8,019 nucleotides of DNA from an uncultured Eubacteriales bacterium (lineage in GTDB: Bacteria; Bacillota; Clostridia; Oscillospirales; Oscillospiraceae), in contig UROG01000054.1 in NCBI GenBank assembly GCA_900549485.1, positions 1-8,019 on the forward strand, in the 5' to 3' direction. The translations under genes and the position numbers were made by a program. How positions within the stretch are numbered: position 1 is the stretch's first letter; each line of letters opens with the position of its first letter. The notes under the pieces were generated by a model. It was not told the DNA's origin, did not search any database, and saw only the letters and a list, made by a program, of their open reading frames with translations. This document shows positions 1-6,799 of the stretch, piece by piece.

Positions 1-51
1 TCCTGTTTTTTAGGTCTTCTTTTGCTCTACCCCAACTATTGACATAGAGCC
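1..51. mobile_element. Possible insertion-sequence end (ISL3-like terminal repeat)
   Basis: Read on the minus strand, the tract ending at position 51 begins GGCTCTATGTCAATAG and contains the inverted pair GCTCTA (24-29) and TAGAGC (45-50). ISL3-family elements have terminal repeats that typically begin GGCTCT and make 8-bp target duplications, so an element end at 51 with target DNA from 52 (AAAATCCA) is possible. The transposase, if any, would lie left of the window. Only one end is visible and the family assignment rests on recall of the terminal bases, so it is tentative. No coding region is visible in 1-134. Confidence 0.3.
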
Positions 52-68
52 AAAATCCACCCGATACT
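39..68 (+). promoter_or_regulatory. Possible outward promoter at the left edge
   Basis: A perfect -35 hexamer TTGACA (39-44) is followed after 18 bp by GATACT (63-68), which matches the -10 consensus at four of six positions. It would fire rightwards, antisense to the transporter gene ending at 135. If 1-51 is an insertion-sequence end, this would be a hybrid promoter with an outward-facing -35 box in the element. No plus-strand gene follows, so it may have no function. Confidence 0.2.
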
Positions 69-103
69 ATAAGTATCCCTCCGGCCAGAGCAGACCGGAG
101 GGA
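63..103 (-). terminator. Double hairpin after the last operon gene
   Basis: About 30 bp past the stop codon of the last transporter, the minus-strand transcript can form an 11-bp stem (GACCGGAGGGA at 93-103 pairing with TCCCTCCGGCC at 76-86, one G-U pair) with a 6-nt loop. A second small hairpin follows directly and shares its edge (GATACT 63-68 with AGTATC 72-77). No uninterrupted U-tract follows, so it is not a classical intrinsic terminator. Its position makes transcript-end formation or 3'-end protection the likeliest role. Confidence 0.45.
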
Positions 104-134
104 GGAATTTCAAAGAAGGCTATGCCGGGCGAAA

Positions 135-1352
135 TCAGACCTTGGCGTCCTTCTTGCAGAACTTGAGCGTAACGAAGCCGAGGATGAGCATGATTATCGG
201 GGAGATGAACATTGCAGTGTCTGCGGTGCCGCCGAAGGCTTCGATAAGCGCGATGTAAGGAGTGCCGAGGAATGCGCCGATGTTAACGCCGGACTCGGCA
301 ATAGAGGTGGCGAGGAACTTGTTTTCCTCGTCAACGCTGTCGCTGAATGCGCTGATGCAGGCAGGAATGATGCCGGTGGAGAATATGCCGCTGACGACAA
401 GCCATGCGGCGACAGAAGCAAAGCTGTGGGAGAGGTACAGACCGAGCATCGTGATGCCGGTGACGGCAAGCATCACAAACATCGTCTTATTCTTAAATAT
501 TTTCTCGGCAAAGCCGAAGACAACACCGCCGATTATGGTGGCGACGGAGTAGAACACCATTGCGTTGCCGACGGTAACGGAATTGCCGATGCCGCGTCCG
601 ACAATGATTTTGGAGATAACCAGGAACATGGGGTAATAGCAAAGCATGTAGCCGATAGCGATCGCGGAAAAGACCCATACTATCGCCGGCAGGTTCTTTA
701 CGGCCTGACCGAGAGAGCCGGACTTTGCCATCGCTTCAAGCTTGCCGCCGGTGGTGGAGGTGTCGTTCCTGTCAAGCTCAAACTTGGGGCAGAGGAAGAG
801 AACGATGAGGAAGGGAATAGCGCTCCAGAGATACACAAAGAAGCTGTAATTCCACTTGATCGCGCACAGATGACCGACTGCAACCTGCGCAACCATGTTC
901 ATGGCATACTGCGCCGCGACGGCCCAGCCCATGGCATGCTTTCTGAATCTGCTGTCCTCTACGAGCTTAAGACTCATGGAGATGCCGATACCCTGCATAA
1001 GACCGTAGCCGATACCGAAGGCAAAGCGGCCGAGGAACATCATTGCCATGCTGGTATCGCCGAACAGGGCGGGTAGTATGCCGCCGATGCAGTGGCAGCC
1101 GATGCCGATGAGAAGCATATTGCGCAGCGTGATCTTTCTGTTGACAAGAACGCCCGCTACGACCGTGAAGACAACTGCGCAGAGGTTAGGAATGTTATTT
1201 ACGAGGGTGATAATGCTGTAAGGAACATCAGGGAATACGTTGGCAATATCTGCCAGCGCGGAGGAACACCACTCTGCTCCGCCTGCCGCAGTGTTTGCAA
1301 AAATCAGAACAATTATACCGATTATGGTTCTTCTCTTTGTTGCTTTGTCCAT
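135..1352 (-). CDS. Major facilitator superfamily transporter (second of two)
   Basis: This 405-residue protein has about twelve hydrophobic segments split by a charged cytoplasmic loop near residues 190-218, the usual plan of a major facilitator secondary transporter in the inner membrane. The signature loop after helix 2 is degenerate (GVLVNRKITLRN, about 67-78), so the subfamily is unclear. It resembles the upstream transporter gene in two places: ALADIANVFPDVP (residues 33-45) against ALADIAAAFPDIP, and a WNY-led segment (167-190) before the central loop. The two are therefore probably old paralogues. The ATG is preceded by GAGG (1361-1364) at 8-nt spacing, and an 11-bp palindrome CACTA-A-TAGTG (1373-1383) lies just upstream. 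It is the last gene of the unit and follows a long intercistronic hairpin. Import of the reductases' substrate or export of their product is inferred from context; the cargo is unknown. Confidence 0.9.
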   Translation of the reverse strand: MDKATKRRTIIGIIVLIFANTAAGGAEWCSSALADIANVFPDVPYSIITLVNNIPNLCAVVFTVVAGVLVNRKITLRNMLLIGIGCHCIGGILPALFGDTSMAMMFLGRFAFGIGYGLMQGIGISMSLKLVEDSRFRKHAMGWAVAAQYAMNMVAQVAVGHLCAIKWNYSFFVYLWSAIPFLIVLFLCPKFELDRNDTSTTGGKLEAMAKSGSLGQAVKNLPAIVWVFSAIAIGYMLCYYPMFLVISKIIVGRGIGNSVTVGNAMVFYSVATIIGGVVFGFAEKIFKNKTMFVMLAVTGITMLGLYLSHSFASVAAWLVVSGIFSTGIIPACISAFSDSVDEENKFLATSIAESGVNIGAFLGTPYIALIEAFGGTADTAMFISPIIMLILGFVTLKFCKKDAKV

Positions 1353-1403
1353 AATTAAATCCTCAAACTTTCCACTAATAGTGAAATAAATAACTAACGA
1401 ATC

Positions 1404-1450
1404 CGCTCAATCGCCATACCGCCCCAGAACGGCGGTATGGCGGTTGAGCG
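1404..1450 (-). other. Long intercistronic hairpin between the two transporter genes
   Basis: Two 20-nt arms (1404-1423 and 1431-1450) are complementary at every position except one G-U pair and enclose a 7-nt loop. The core is CGCCATACCGCC/GGCGGTATGGCG. Neither side carries a U-tract, so it is not an ordinary intrinsic terminator. It starts 20 bp after the stop of the upstream transporter and leaves about 50 bp before the next start codon. Likely roles are stabilising the upstream mRNA against 3' exonucleases, partial attenuation that lowers the second transporter, or a dispersed REP-like repeat. Confidence 0.8.
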
Positions 1451-1470
1451 CTGCTTGGAATCCGCAGAGA

Positions 1471-2646
1471 TTATGCTGCTTTTTTCTTCTTTACGATCGA
1501 GACTGCCAGAGCGACGAGAAGTGCCAGCGCCGTGCAGACGCATGCCGCGAAGAGGAAGCGGAAAGAGGTATTGTTGGGCTTGATGAGACCGGCAACGGGG
1601 GTGTAGAACAGCGCGGAGCAGACGGTGCCGAGCTGACCTGCCATGTGGATGATGGCGCAGGCAGCGGTAGAAGCCTCAACGGTGTTGTAATTGGTTGCAT
1701 AGAGCAGGGTGCCGGGCATTTCAAAGCCGATAGAGGTACCGACGATGAAAGCGCCGATGAACAGGACAATAAGAGACTGTGCAAAGTAAATGATCAGGAA
1801 GCCGATGACAAGGGCGATGAAGCCGCAGCAGAGAACATACTCATGAAGCTTCTTTTCAAACGGGTTGAAGATCAGACCGCCGAACATACCGCCGACGAGG
1901 AAGATCGCCATTGCAGTGCCGGTGAGAGCGGCGGAGCCCATGCCGCGCTCGGTGATGATGAAGGAAATGTTTGCGCCCATGACGCCGTAGGAGTTGATGA
2001 ACACGAAAATGATCGCGCCGAACAGCCATGTGATGGGAGAAACCTTGAGGTGGCTCTTCTCGCCGTTTGCCGCAGCGGGCTTGTCAGCGGGGAAGTAGAT
2101 GCAGCCGAGAACGAGAGGAATGATCGCGTAAAGGAAAGCAAGGTAGGTGTAATTCCATGCCTTGGCGGCAAGGACGCCGCCGATGAGGGTCAGGTACATA
2201 CCGCCGCCGTTGGTGAAAAGATCCTGTATACCCATGAGCCTGCCGCGCTCTTCTTCAACGTAATTTTCAGCGATGATGCCGTTGGAGGTGGGCATGAGGA
2301 AGCCGAAGCCGAGGCCGAGAATGGTCTGCCACATCATGAGCTGAACAAAGCTGGTGTGCAGTGCAAAGCCGAGAATGGCATATGCGACGACGAAGCCGAC
2401 GCCTATCTGGCAGAGAACCTTCTTGGACACCTTGGTTGCAAGCAGGGTAGACAGTGCGCAGCCGAGGAGCATTGCGAAGCCGGGCCAGTTGGACATTTCC
2501 TGCATCCATACGGTGGGGATGTCGGGGAATGCGGCGGCTATATCCGCCAGTGCGGGCTGGAGACCCATACCGCCCATTTCAAGCGCGGACACAAACAGGA
2601 TCGCCAGAGACATAAGTTTTTTGTTTGAAACTTTTGCGTTCTCCAT
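1471..2646 (-). CDS. Major facilitator superfamily transporter (first of two)
   Basis: The 391-residue product has about twelve predicted membrane helices, with a central cytoplasmic loop near residues 187-203 and a lysine-rich C-terminus (KKKK at 386-389), consistent with an inner-membrane secondary transporter. Helices 4-5 contain the glycine-rich stretch LGLGFGF (110-116), common in this superfamily; the loop after helix 2 (ATKVSKK, 70-76) is a degenerate signature. It shares local motifs with the next gene (ALADIAAAFPDIP, 32-44; WNY at 164-166) but is clearly not a recent copy. The ATG follows a strong AAGGAG ribosome binding site 43 bp after the upstream reductase gene, so the two are probably co-transcribed. 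It likely moves the substrate or product of the two reductases; direction and cargo cannot be read from the sequence. An efflux pump for a toxic enone is the main alternative. Confidence 0.9.
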   Translation of the reverse strand: MENAKVSNKKLMSLAILFVSALEMGGMGLQPALADIAAAFPDIPTVWMQEMSNWPGFAMLLGCALSTLLATKVSKKVLCQIGVGFVVAYAILGFALHTSFVQLMMWQTILGLGFGFLMPTSNGIIAENYVEEERGRLMGIQDLFTNGGGMYLTLIGGVLAAKAWNYTYLAFLYAIIPLVLGCIYFPADKPAAANGEKSHLKVSPITWLFGAIIFVFINSYGVMGANISFIITERGMGSAALTGTAMAIFLVGGMFGGLIFNPFEKKLHEYVLCCGFIALVIGFLIIYFAQSLIVLFIGAFIVGTSIGFEMPGTLLYATNYNTVEASTAACAIIHMAGQLGTVCSALFYTPVAGLIKPNNTSFRFLFAACVCTALALLVALAVSIVKKKKAA

Positions 2647-2689
2647 TTTACTTTCTCCTTATTTATTAACAGACAATACAGCCTGTTTT

Positions 2690-4645
2690 TTACACTTCAA
2701 GCGCAAGGTTGAATGCAACCTGATTTGCGTTCTTTATATTTTTGACGACATTGCAGTCGCCTACCGCTATGACGTCGGGCATAAGCTCCTTCAGCTGCTT
2801 GAGCAGGGCGTCGTTCTTCTTCATGCCGAATGCCGCGACAACGTCATCGCAGGGGAGAACGGACTTTGTGCCGTCCTGCGCCATTACCGTAACGCCGTTA
2901 TCATCTATGCCGCAGACGCGGACGCTTCCGATGAGCTTGACATCATACTTTTCCAGAAGCTGTAAGAGCATACCTCTCGGCGCGGGTGAATGATCCCTTG
3001 CGAACTGCTCAACGGGGAGCATATCCACAACCGTGACCTTTTTGCCGTCCATTGCCAGCTGAAGCGCGGACTCGGTGCCTGACAGGCCGCCGCCGCATAC
3101 AACGACCCTATCCCCGACCTTTGCCCTGCCGGTGTCAACATCGAGAACGTGGTGAACATTCTCTCTGCCGATGCCGGGAATGGGGAGCGTCAGCCGGTCG
3201 GCACCCGTTGCGACAAACACGACGTCAGGCTTGAGACCCATTATCGTTTCGGGCGTAGCCTCGGTGTTGAGCATGATCTTGGCGCCGCATTCCATCGTAC
3301 TGCTCATGAGCCACTGGAGATGGCGGCGCATGTCGAACTTGAAGGACAGACAGCTTATTTCGTGGAGTCTGCCGCCGAGCTTATCGCTCTTTTCAATAAG
3401 AATGACGTCGTGTCCGCGCTCGACGAGCGTTTTTGCAGCCATGCAGCCGGCAACGCCGCCGCCGACAACGACAACTCTCTTTTTTTGCTTTGCATAGGGC
3501 AGCTCCTCGGGGATCTCGGATTCACGGCCAAGACGCGGGTTAGTCGCGCAGCGCAGATGAACTATATCGGCGGGCGCACATTCGTGGCAGCGCAGGCAGG
3601 GACGGGTCTTTTCCTCCATGCCGTGGTATGCGTTGTAGAGCAGCTTGTTATCGCACATCAGCTGACGCGCCATCGCCACCATATCCGCCTTGCCGGAGGC
3701 TATGATCTCTTCTGCCTCGGCAATGGTAGTTATACTGCCGACAACGGTAACGGGAATATGTATCTCGGGATCGGCTTTGACCTGCTCAGACCACTTCACA
3801 TTGTGACAGTGCGGCAGATAGAACGCGGGCATGGTGTACGGCATGTACTTCGGCTCAACGATCAGACCCTGAGAGACGTGGACAGTGTCGATATATTCCT
3901 GAGCAAGGCGGATGAACGCCTTTGTTTCTTCTATGCCCATGCCGCCCGGAACCAGCTCGTCGCCGCTGATGCGCATATCGATGCACAGCCCTCTGCCCAC
4001 GCGCTCACGCATTGCCTTGAGTACGGAAAGCGGCCAGCGGACACGGTTTTCAAAGCTCCCGCCGTATTCGTCGGTGCGCTGATTGTACTTGGGGGACATG
4101 AACTGCGCAAGGAGATTGCCGTGAGCCGCGTGAACCATTACCATGTCGAAACCGGACTTCATAAGACGCTCGGCAACGTCGCAATACTCTTTGCGGATCG
4201 TCTCCATGTCCTTCTCGTCCATCTCGCGGATATCGGTAGGACCGTTCTCAACGGGGATTGCCGAAGGCGCGATAGCCGGTGAATGGGGGCGGAACTGCTT
4301 AGGGGCGGAACGGCCTGCGTGTACAAGCTCACAGGAGACCTTTGCGCCGTAGCGATGAACGACTTCAGAGATGCGGCGGAGATCGGTCATGTTGTCGTCG
4401 CTTGTGACGTCAAGCGCACCGAAAAAGTCAACGCCATTGATGTGGTCGATCGGGGTAGAGCCGATAGTGATAACGCCTACGCCGCTCTGCGCCTGATACT
4501 TGATGTAGCCGAGAAGCTCCTGGGATACGCCGCCGGTGGGCGTTGAAAGGCTGGAGACCATGGGAGAAAACTGAATACGGTTCTTGACCTCCATATTGCC
4601 TATTTTTATAGGTGAAAATACATGCGGATATTTATTGAAGCTCAT
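2690..4645 (-). CDS. NAD(P)H-dependent FMN/4Fe-4S/FAD enoate or enone reductase (Old Yellow Enzyme type), Asn variant
   Basis: This 651-residue cytoplasmic flavoenzyme has the layout of 2,4-dienoyl-CoA reductase, trimethylamine dehydrogenase and the BaiCD/BaiH proteins. An N-terminal FMN barrel (about 6-340) carries LVHAGR (107-112), the active-site segment HAAHGNLLAQFMSP, and a YGGSxENR motif at 194-201. A 4Fe-4S cluster site follows (Cys350, Cys353, Cys356, Cys366). A C-terminal flavin/pyridine-nucleotide module has GGGVAG (395-400) with Glu418 for the first Rossmann fold, GGGLSG (518-523) for the second, and VGD near 628-630. Electrons should run from NAD(P)H through FAD and the cluster to FMN and then to an activated C=C bond. 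Residue 177 is Asn where the family usually has a Tyr proton donor. The fourth cysteine comes after only 9 residues, shorter than usual. The ATG follows GAGG at 31 bp from the preceding gene, indicating co-transcription. Substrate unknown. Confidence 0.92.
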   Translation of the reverse strand: MSFNKYPHVFSPIKIGNMEVKNRIQFSPMVSSLSTPTGGVSQELLGYIKYQAQSGVGVITIGSTPIDHINGVDFFGALDVTSDDNMTDLRRISEVVHRYGAKVSCELVHAGRSAPKQFRPHSPAIAPSAIPVENGPTDIREMDEKDMETIRKEYCDVAERLMKSGFDMVMVHAAHGNLLAQFMSPKYNQRTDEYGGSFENRVRWPLSVLKAMRERVGRGLCIDMRISGDELVPGGMGIEETKAFIRLAQEYIDTVHVSQGLIVEPKYMPYTMPAFYLPHCHNVKWSEQVKADPEIHIPVTVVGSITTIAEAEEIIASGKADMVAMARQLMCDNKLLYNAYHGMEEKTRPCLRCHECAPADIVHLRCATNPRLGRESEIPEELPYAKQKKRVVVVGGGVAGCMAAKTLVERGHDVILIEKSDKLGGRLHEISCLSFKFDMRRHLQWLMSSTMECGAKIMLNTEATPETIMGLKPDVVFVATGADRLTLPIPGIGRENVHHVLDVDTGRAKVGDRVVVCGGGLSGTESALQLAMDGKKVTVVDMLPVEQFARDHSPAPRGMLLQLLEKYDVKLIGSVRVCGIDDNGVTVMAQDGTKSVLPCDDVVAAFGMKKNDALLKQLKELMPDVIAVGDCNVVKNIKNANQVAFNLALEV

Positions 4646-4676
4646 AGCATGAATACCTCGTTAACTGTACAAACCA

Positions 4677-6662
4677 TCAAAGACGGCCGATGTCTCTTGC
4701 GGCATAGAAGGCCTGAGAGGTTGCCTGATAGATGGTGGCGGGTGTCACGCAGTCGCCGATGGTGTAAAACTCCGGTGCGCAGAAGCGGAACTTTTCCGCC
4801 TCGTCCGCGAGAGGACGCTGACCGACGGCGTAGATAACGGTGTCAGCCTCGTAAAGCTTTTCGCCCTCCGCGTTTTTGCCGATAACGCCCTTGTCGGTGA
4901 TCTCAACGGGGCTGGTGTTGAACGCGGTGCCGACCTTGCGGATGCGGATCTGCTCGCCGATCGCCTGACCGTGCAGACCGTTTGCACCGCACTTGACCTG
5001 ATCGTGGCGGTGCATGATGGTGACGTCCTTGCCGCAGCTTGCCAGATGAAGCGCAAGCTCCGCACCGACGAGACCGCCGCCGATAACGACGACCTTCTTG
5101 CCGACTTCATCAACGTGGGTGTAAGCGTAATCCGCAGGCATGACGTTGGCTCTGTCATAGCCGGGCAGATAGGTGGGGACAGCGGGACGTGAACCGAGAG
5201 CCGCGATAACGGCGTCGGGCTCGAGACTGCTCACAAGCTCCGGTGTGGCTTCGGTGCCGAGCATCACGGTGATATTCTTGTTCCTGAATACCTTTCTGGC
5301 CTGCGTTTCGATATAGAGCTTGAGCTTTGCCTTGAAGGAGACCTCATCTTCAATGAGAAGCACGCCGCCGAGCTTGTTCGCCTTTTCAATAAGTGTGACA
5401 GTGTGTCCGCGCTCCGCGGCGATCAGAGCCGCTTCCATACCGCCGATACCGCCGCCGACGACAACAACGTTTCTCTTGTGTACGGGAGGCGTATCGTATT
5501 TGCACTCAAGCTCACGGCCGGTAGTGGGATTGATCGCACAGCCGTACTGACCGGTGGTAATAAGCTGGCTGAAGCAGGTATAGCAGCGCAGACACTGGTT
5601 GATCTCATCCGCCTTGCCCATTCTTGCCTTGTTGGGCAGATCGGGGTCTGCAATGACGCCTCTGCCTATTTCGATAACGTCCACAAGGCCGTCCGCAAGA
5701 GCCTTTTCCATCATTGCCGGATCGCTGAACGAGCCGACGGCCGCAACGGGCGTCTTGACGTATTTCTTGACCTCGGCGGCAAACTTCATGTTGACGCCGT
5801 CTTCAAGGAACATGGACGGGTGCATGACGACGAAGGACTCAATGACCTCGTGGTTGCCGACGGAGCAGTGAATGATGTCGCAGTGACCGTCAAGCTGCTT
5901 TGCGCACTCTATGCCGTTATCAATGCCGTAGCCGACGGAGTTGACCTCAGATGCCGACATACGGAAATCTATCATGAAGTTCTTGCCGCAGACCTGCTTG
6001 ATCCTGTCGCAGACCATGACCGCAAAACGGCATCTGTTCTCCGCACTGCCGCCCCATTTATCGGTGCGGTGGTTGGTGAGCGGACTCATGAACTGATGAA
6101 GCAGCCAGCCGTGACCGCCGTGGAGCAGAACCATTTTGAAGCCTGCAAGCTGGACGCGCTTTGCGGCCTGCGCATAAAGCTCAACGGTTTTGAGGATCTC
6201 TTCCTCGGGCATTTCCGGCAGGAACGCGCCGTTGAGGCGTGCGCTTGCTTTGTCGCTGTCAGTTTTGATGACCGTGTCGGAGGGAGCCCAGACCTGATGC
6301 CCCTCGATGTAGGACTGACTTGCAAACATACCGGCATGCATAAGCTCGATGGAGGCAATTGCACCGTGCTTGTTGATCGCATCTGCGACTGTTGCGAGAT
6401 GAGACACGCAGTCGTCGCTGTCAAGCTTGAGATATTTGGGGATGTCAACGCCGTGTACGGAGTCAATGTAAGCCTCGCCGACATGAACGACGGCACAGCC
6501 GCCGCGCGCCTTGCTTTCGTAGTATGCCATCAAAGGCTCAGTTGCAATATTTTCGACCGTCAGGTCGCAGTAACCGGTAGGGGCTGCAAAAATTCTGTTG
6601 CGCAAAATGGTGTTGCCAAGCTTAAGCGGCTTAAAAAGATGTGGGTACTGACATTCGTACAT
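4677..6662 (-). CDS. NAD(P)H-dependent FMN/4Fe-4S/FAD enoate or enone reductase (Old Yellow Enzyme type), Trp variant
   Basis: First gene of the four-gene unit, 661 residues, the usual length for this family. The FMN barrel (about 7-345) holds LMHAG (107-111), the active-site segment HGGHGWLLHQFMSP (181-194), WGGSAENR (203-210) and a phosphate-binding GRG (333-335). Four cysteines ligate a 4Fe-4S cluster (Cys357, Cys360, Cys363, Cys375; spacing 2-2-11). The C-terminal half has two dinucleotide-binding folds (GGGIGG 403-408 with Glu426; GGGLVG 528-533) and IGDC near 635-638. It should use NAD(P)H to reduce an electron-poor C=C bond in the cytoplasm. Trp186 replaces the Tyr that donates a proton in FadH-like enzymes, so the substrate or chemistry may be unusual. 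The partner gene downstream encodes a related but distinct enzyme; they may act in sequence, on different isomers, or as a heteromer. The start is supported by a purine-rich AGGAAAGGAAG site upstream. Not identifiable as a named gene. Confidence 0.92.
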   Translation of the reverse strand: MYECQYPHLFKPLKLGNTILRNRIFAAPTGYCDLTVENIATEPLMAYYESKARGGCAVVHVGEAYIDSVHGVDIPKYLKLDSDDCVSHLATVADAINKHGAIASIELMHAGMFASQSYIEGHQVWAPSDTVIKTDSDKASARLNGAFLPEMPEEEILKTVELYAQAAKRVQLAGFKMVLLHGGHGWLLHQFMSPLTNHRTDKWGGSAENRCRFAVMVCDRIKQVCGKNFMIDFRMSASEVNSVGYGIDNGIECAKQLDGHCDIIHCSVGNHEVIESFVVMHPSMFLEDGVNMKFAAEVKKYVKTPVAAVGSFSDPAMMEKALADGLVDVIEIGRGVIADPDLPNKARMGKADEINQCLRCYTCFSQLITTGQYGCAINPTTGRELECKYDTPPVHKRNVVVVGGGIGGMEAALIAAERGHTVTLIEKANKLGGVLLIEDEVSFKAKLKLYIETQARKVFRNKNITVMLGTEATPELVSSLEPDAVIAALGSRPAVPTYLPGYDRANVMPADYAYTHVDEVGKKVVVIGGGLVGAELALHLASCGKDVTIMHRHDQVKCGANGLHGQAIGEQIRIRKVGTAFNTSPVEITDKGVIGKNAEGEKLYEADTVIYAVGQRPLADEAEKFRFCAPEFYTIGDCVTPATIYQATSQAFYAARDIGRL

Positions 6663-6680
6663 GACTGTGCTTCCTTTCCT

Positions 6681-6701
6681 TAGCTGAAGCGGATTCAGCT
6701 A
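6681..6701 (-). promoter_or_regulatory. Leader hairpin next to the ribosome binding site of the first reductase gene
   Basis: A perfect 8-bp inverted repeat, TAGCTGAA (6681-6688) and TTCAGCTA (6694-6701), with a 5-nt loop lies in the roughly 80-nt leader. Its inner edge touches the AGGAAAGG ribosome binding site. It could stabilise the 5' end of the mRNA, modulate initiation, or be a protein-binding dyad in DNA. Confidence 0.65.
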
Positions 6702-6721
6702 TATTTATTTACTCAAAGAAG

Positions 6722-6743
6722 AGTTAATTATTTGTCATTAACT
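6722..6743. promoter_or_regulatory. Downstream operator-like dyad of the reductase operon
   Basis: Arms AGTTAAT (6722-6728) and ATTAACT (6737-6743) form a perfect 7-bp dyad around 8 bp. It lies at about +1 to +22 of the estimated transcript. The stretch 6723-6741 is also a near-direct repeat (16 of 19 identical) of 6764-6782, with starts 41 bp apart, close to four helical turns. The position suits a repressor site that acts with the upstream copy. Confidence 0.5.
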
Positions 6744-6749
6744 GTCTGG

Positions 6750-6779
6750 ATTATAGCACTCCTGTTAATTGTTTGACAG
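6750..6779 (-). promoter_or_regulatory. Promoter of the reductase-transporter operon
   Basis: On the minus strand the -10 is a perfect TATAAT (6750-6755) and the -35 is CTGTCA (6774-6779), four of six consensus bases, with an 18-bp spacer. Estimated start of transcription is near 6743, giving a leader of about 80 nt. A weak -35 with a suboptimal spacer fits a promoter that needs an activator, here plausibly the LysR-type regulator encoded next door. Confidence 0.7.
6762..6779. promoter_or_regulatory. Rex-operator-like site overlapping the -35 box
   Basis: The minus strand reads CTGTCAA-ACAA-TTAACAG, an imperfect dyad with one mismatch between 7-bp arms. It matches 11 of the 14 defined bases of the clostridial Rex consensus TTGTTAA-N4-TTAACAA. 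Rex represses redox genes and releases DNA when the NADH/NAD+ ratio rises. Overlap with the -35 box is a typical repressor placement. Another regulator with similar half-sites cannot be excluded. Confidence 0.45.
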
Positions 6780-6799
6780 TAAGACCTTTTTGTCTCTGC

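Noticed and set aside
1444..2628. Long plus-strand open frame (394 codons) opposite the first transporter
   Set aside because: The translation is highly charged and low in order, as expected from the antisense of a membrane protein. The minus frame has twelve helices and a strong ribosome binding site.
2690..6662. Identification as the bile-acid genes baiCD and baiH
   Set aside because: Family and size fit, but no other bai gene is visible, and the long antiparallel list of unrelated substrates for this family prevents naming from sequence alone.
5403..6683. Long plus-strand open frame (426 codons) opposite the 661-aa reductase
   Set aside because: It mirrors the reductase gene, has no recognisable domain or ribosome binding site, and its composition is what antisense of a codon-biased gene gives. 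The minus-strand frame has full-length conserved motifs.
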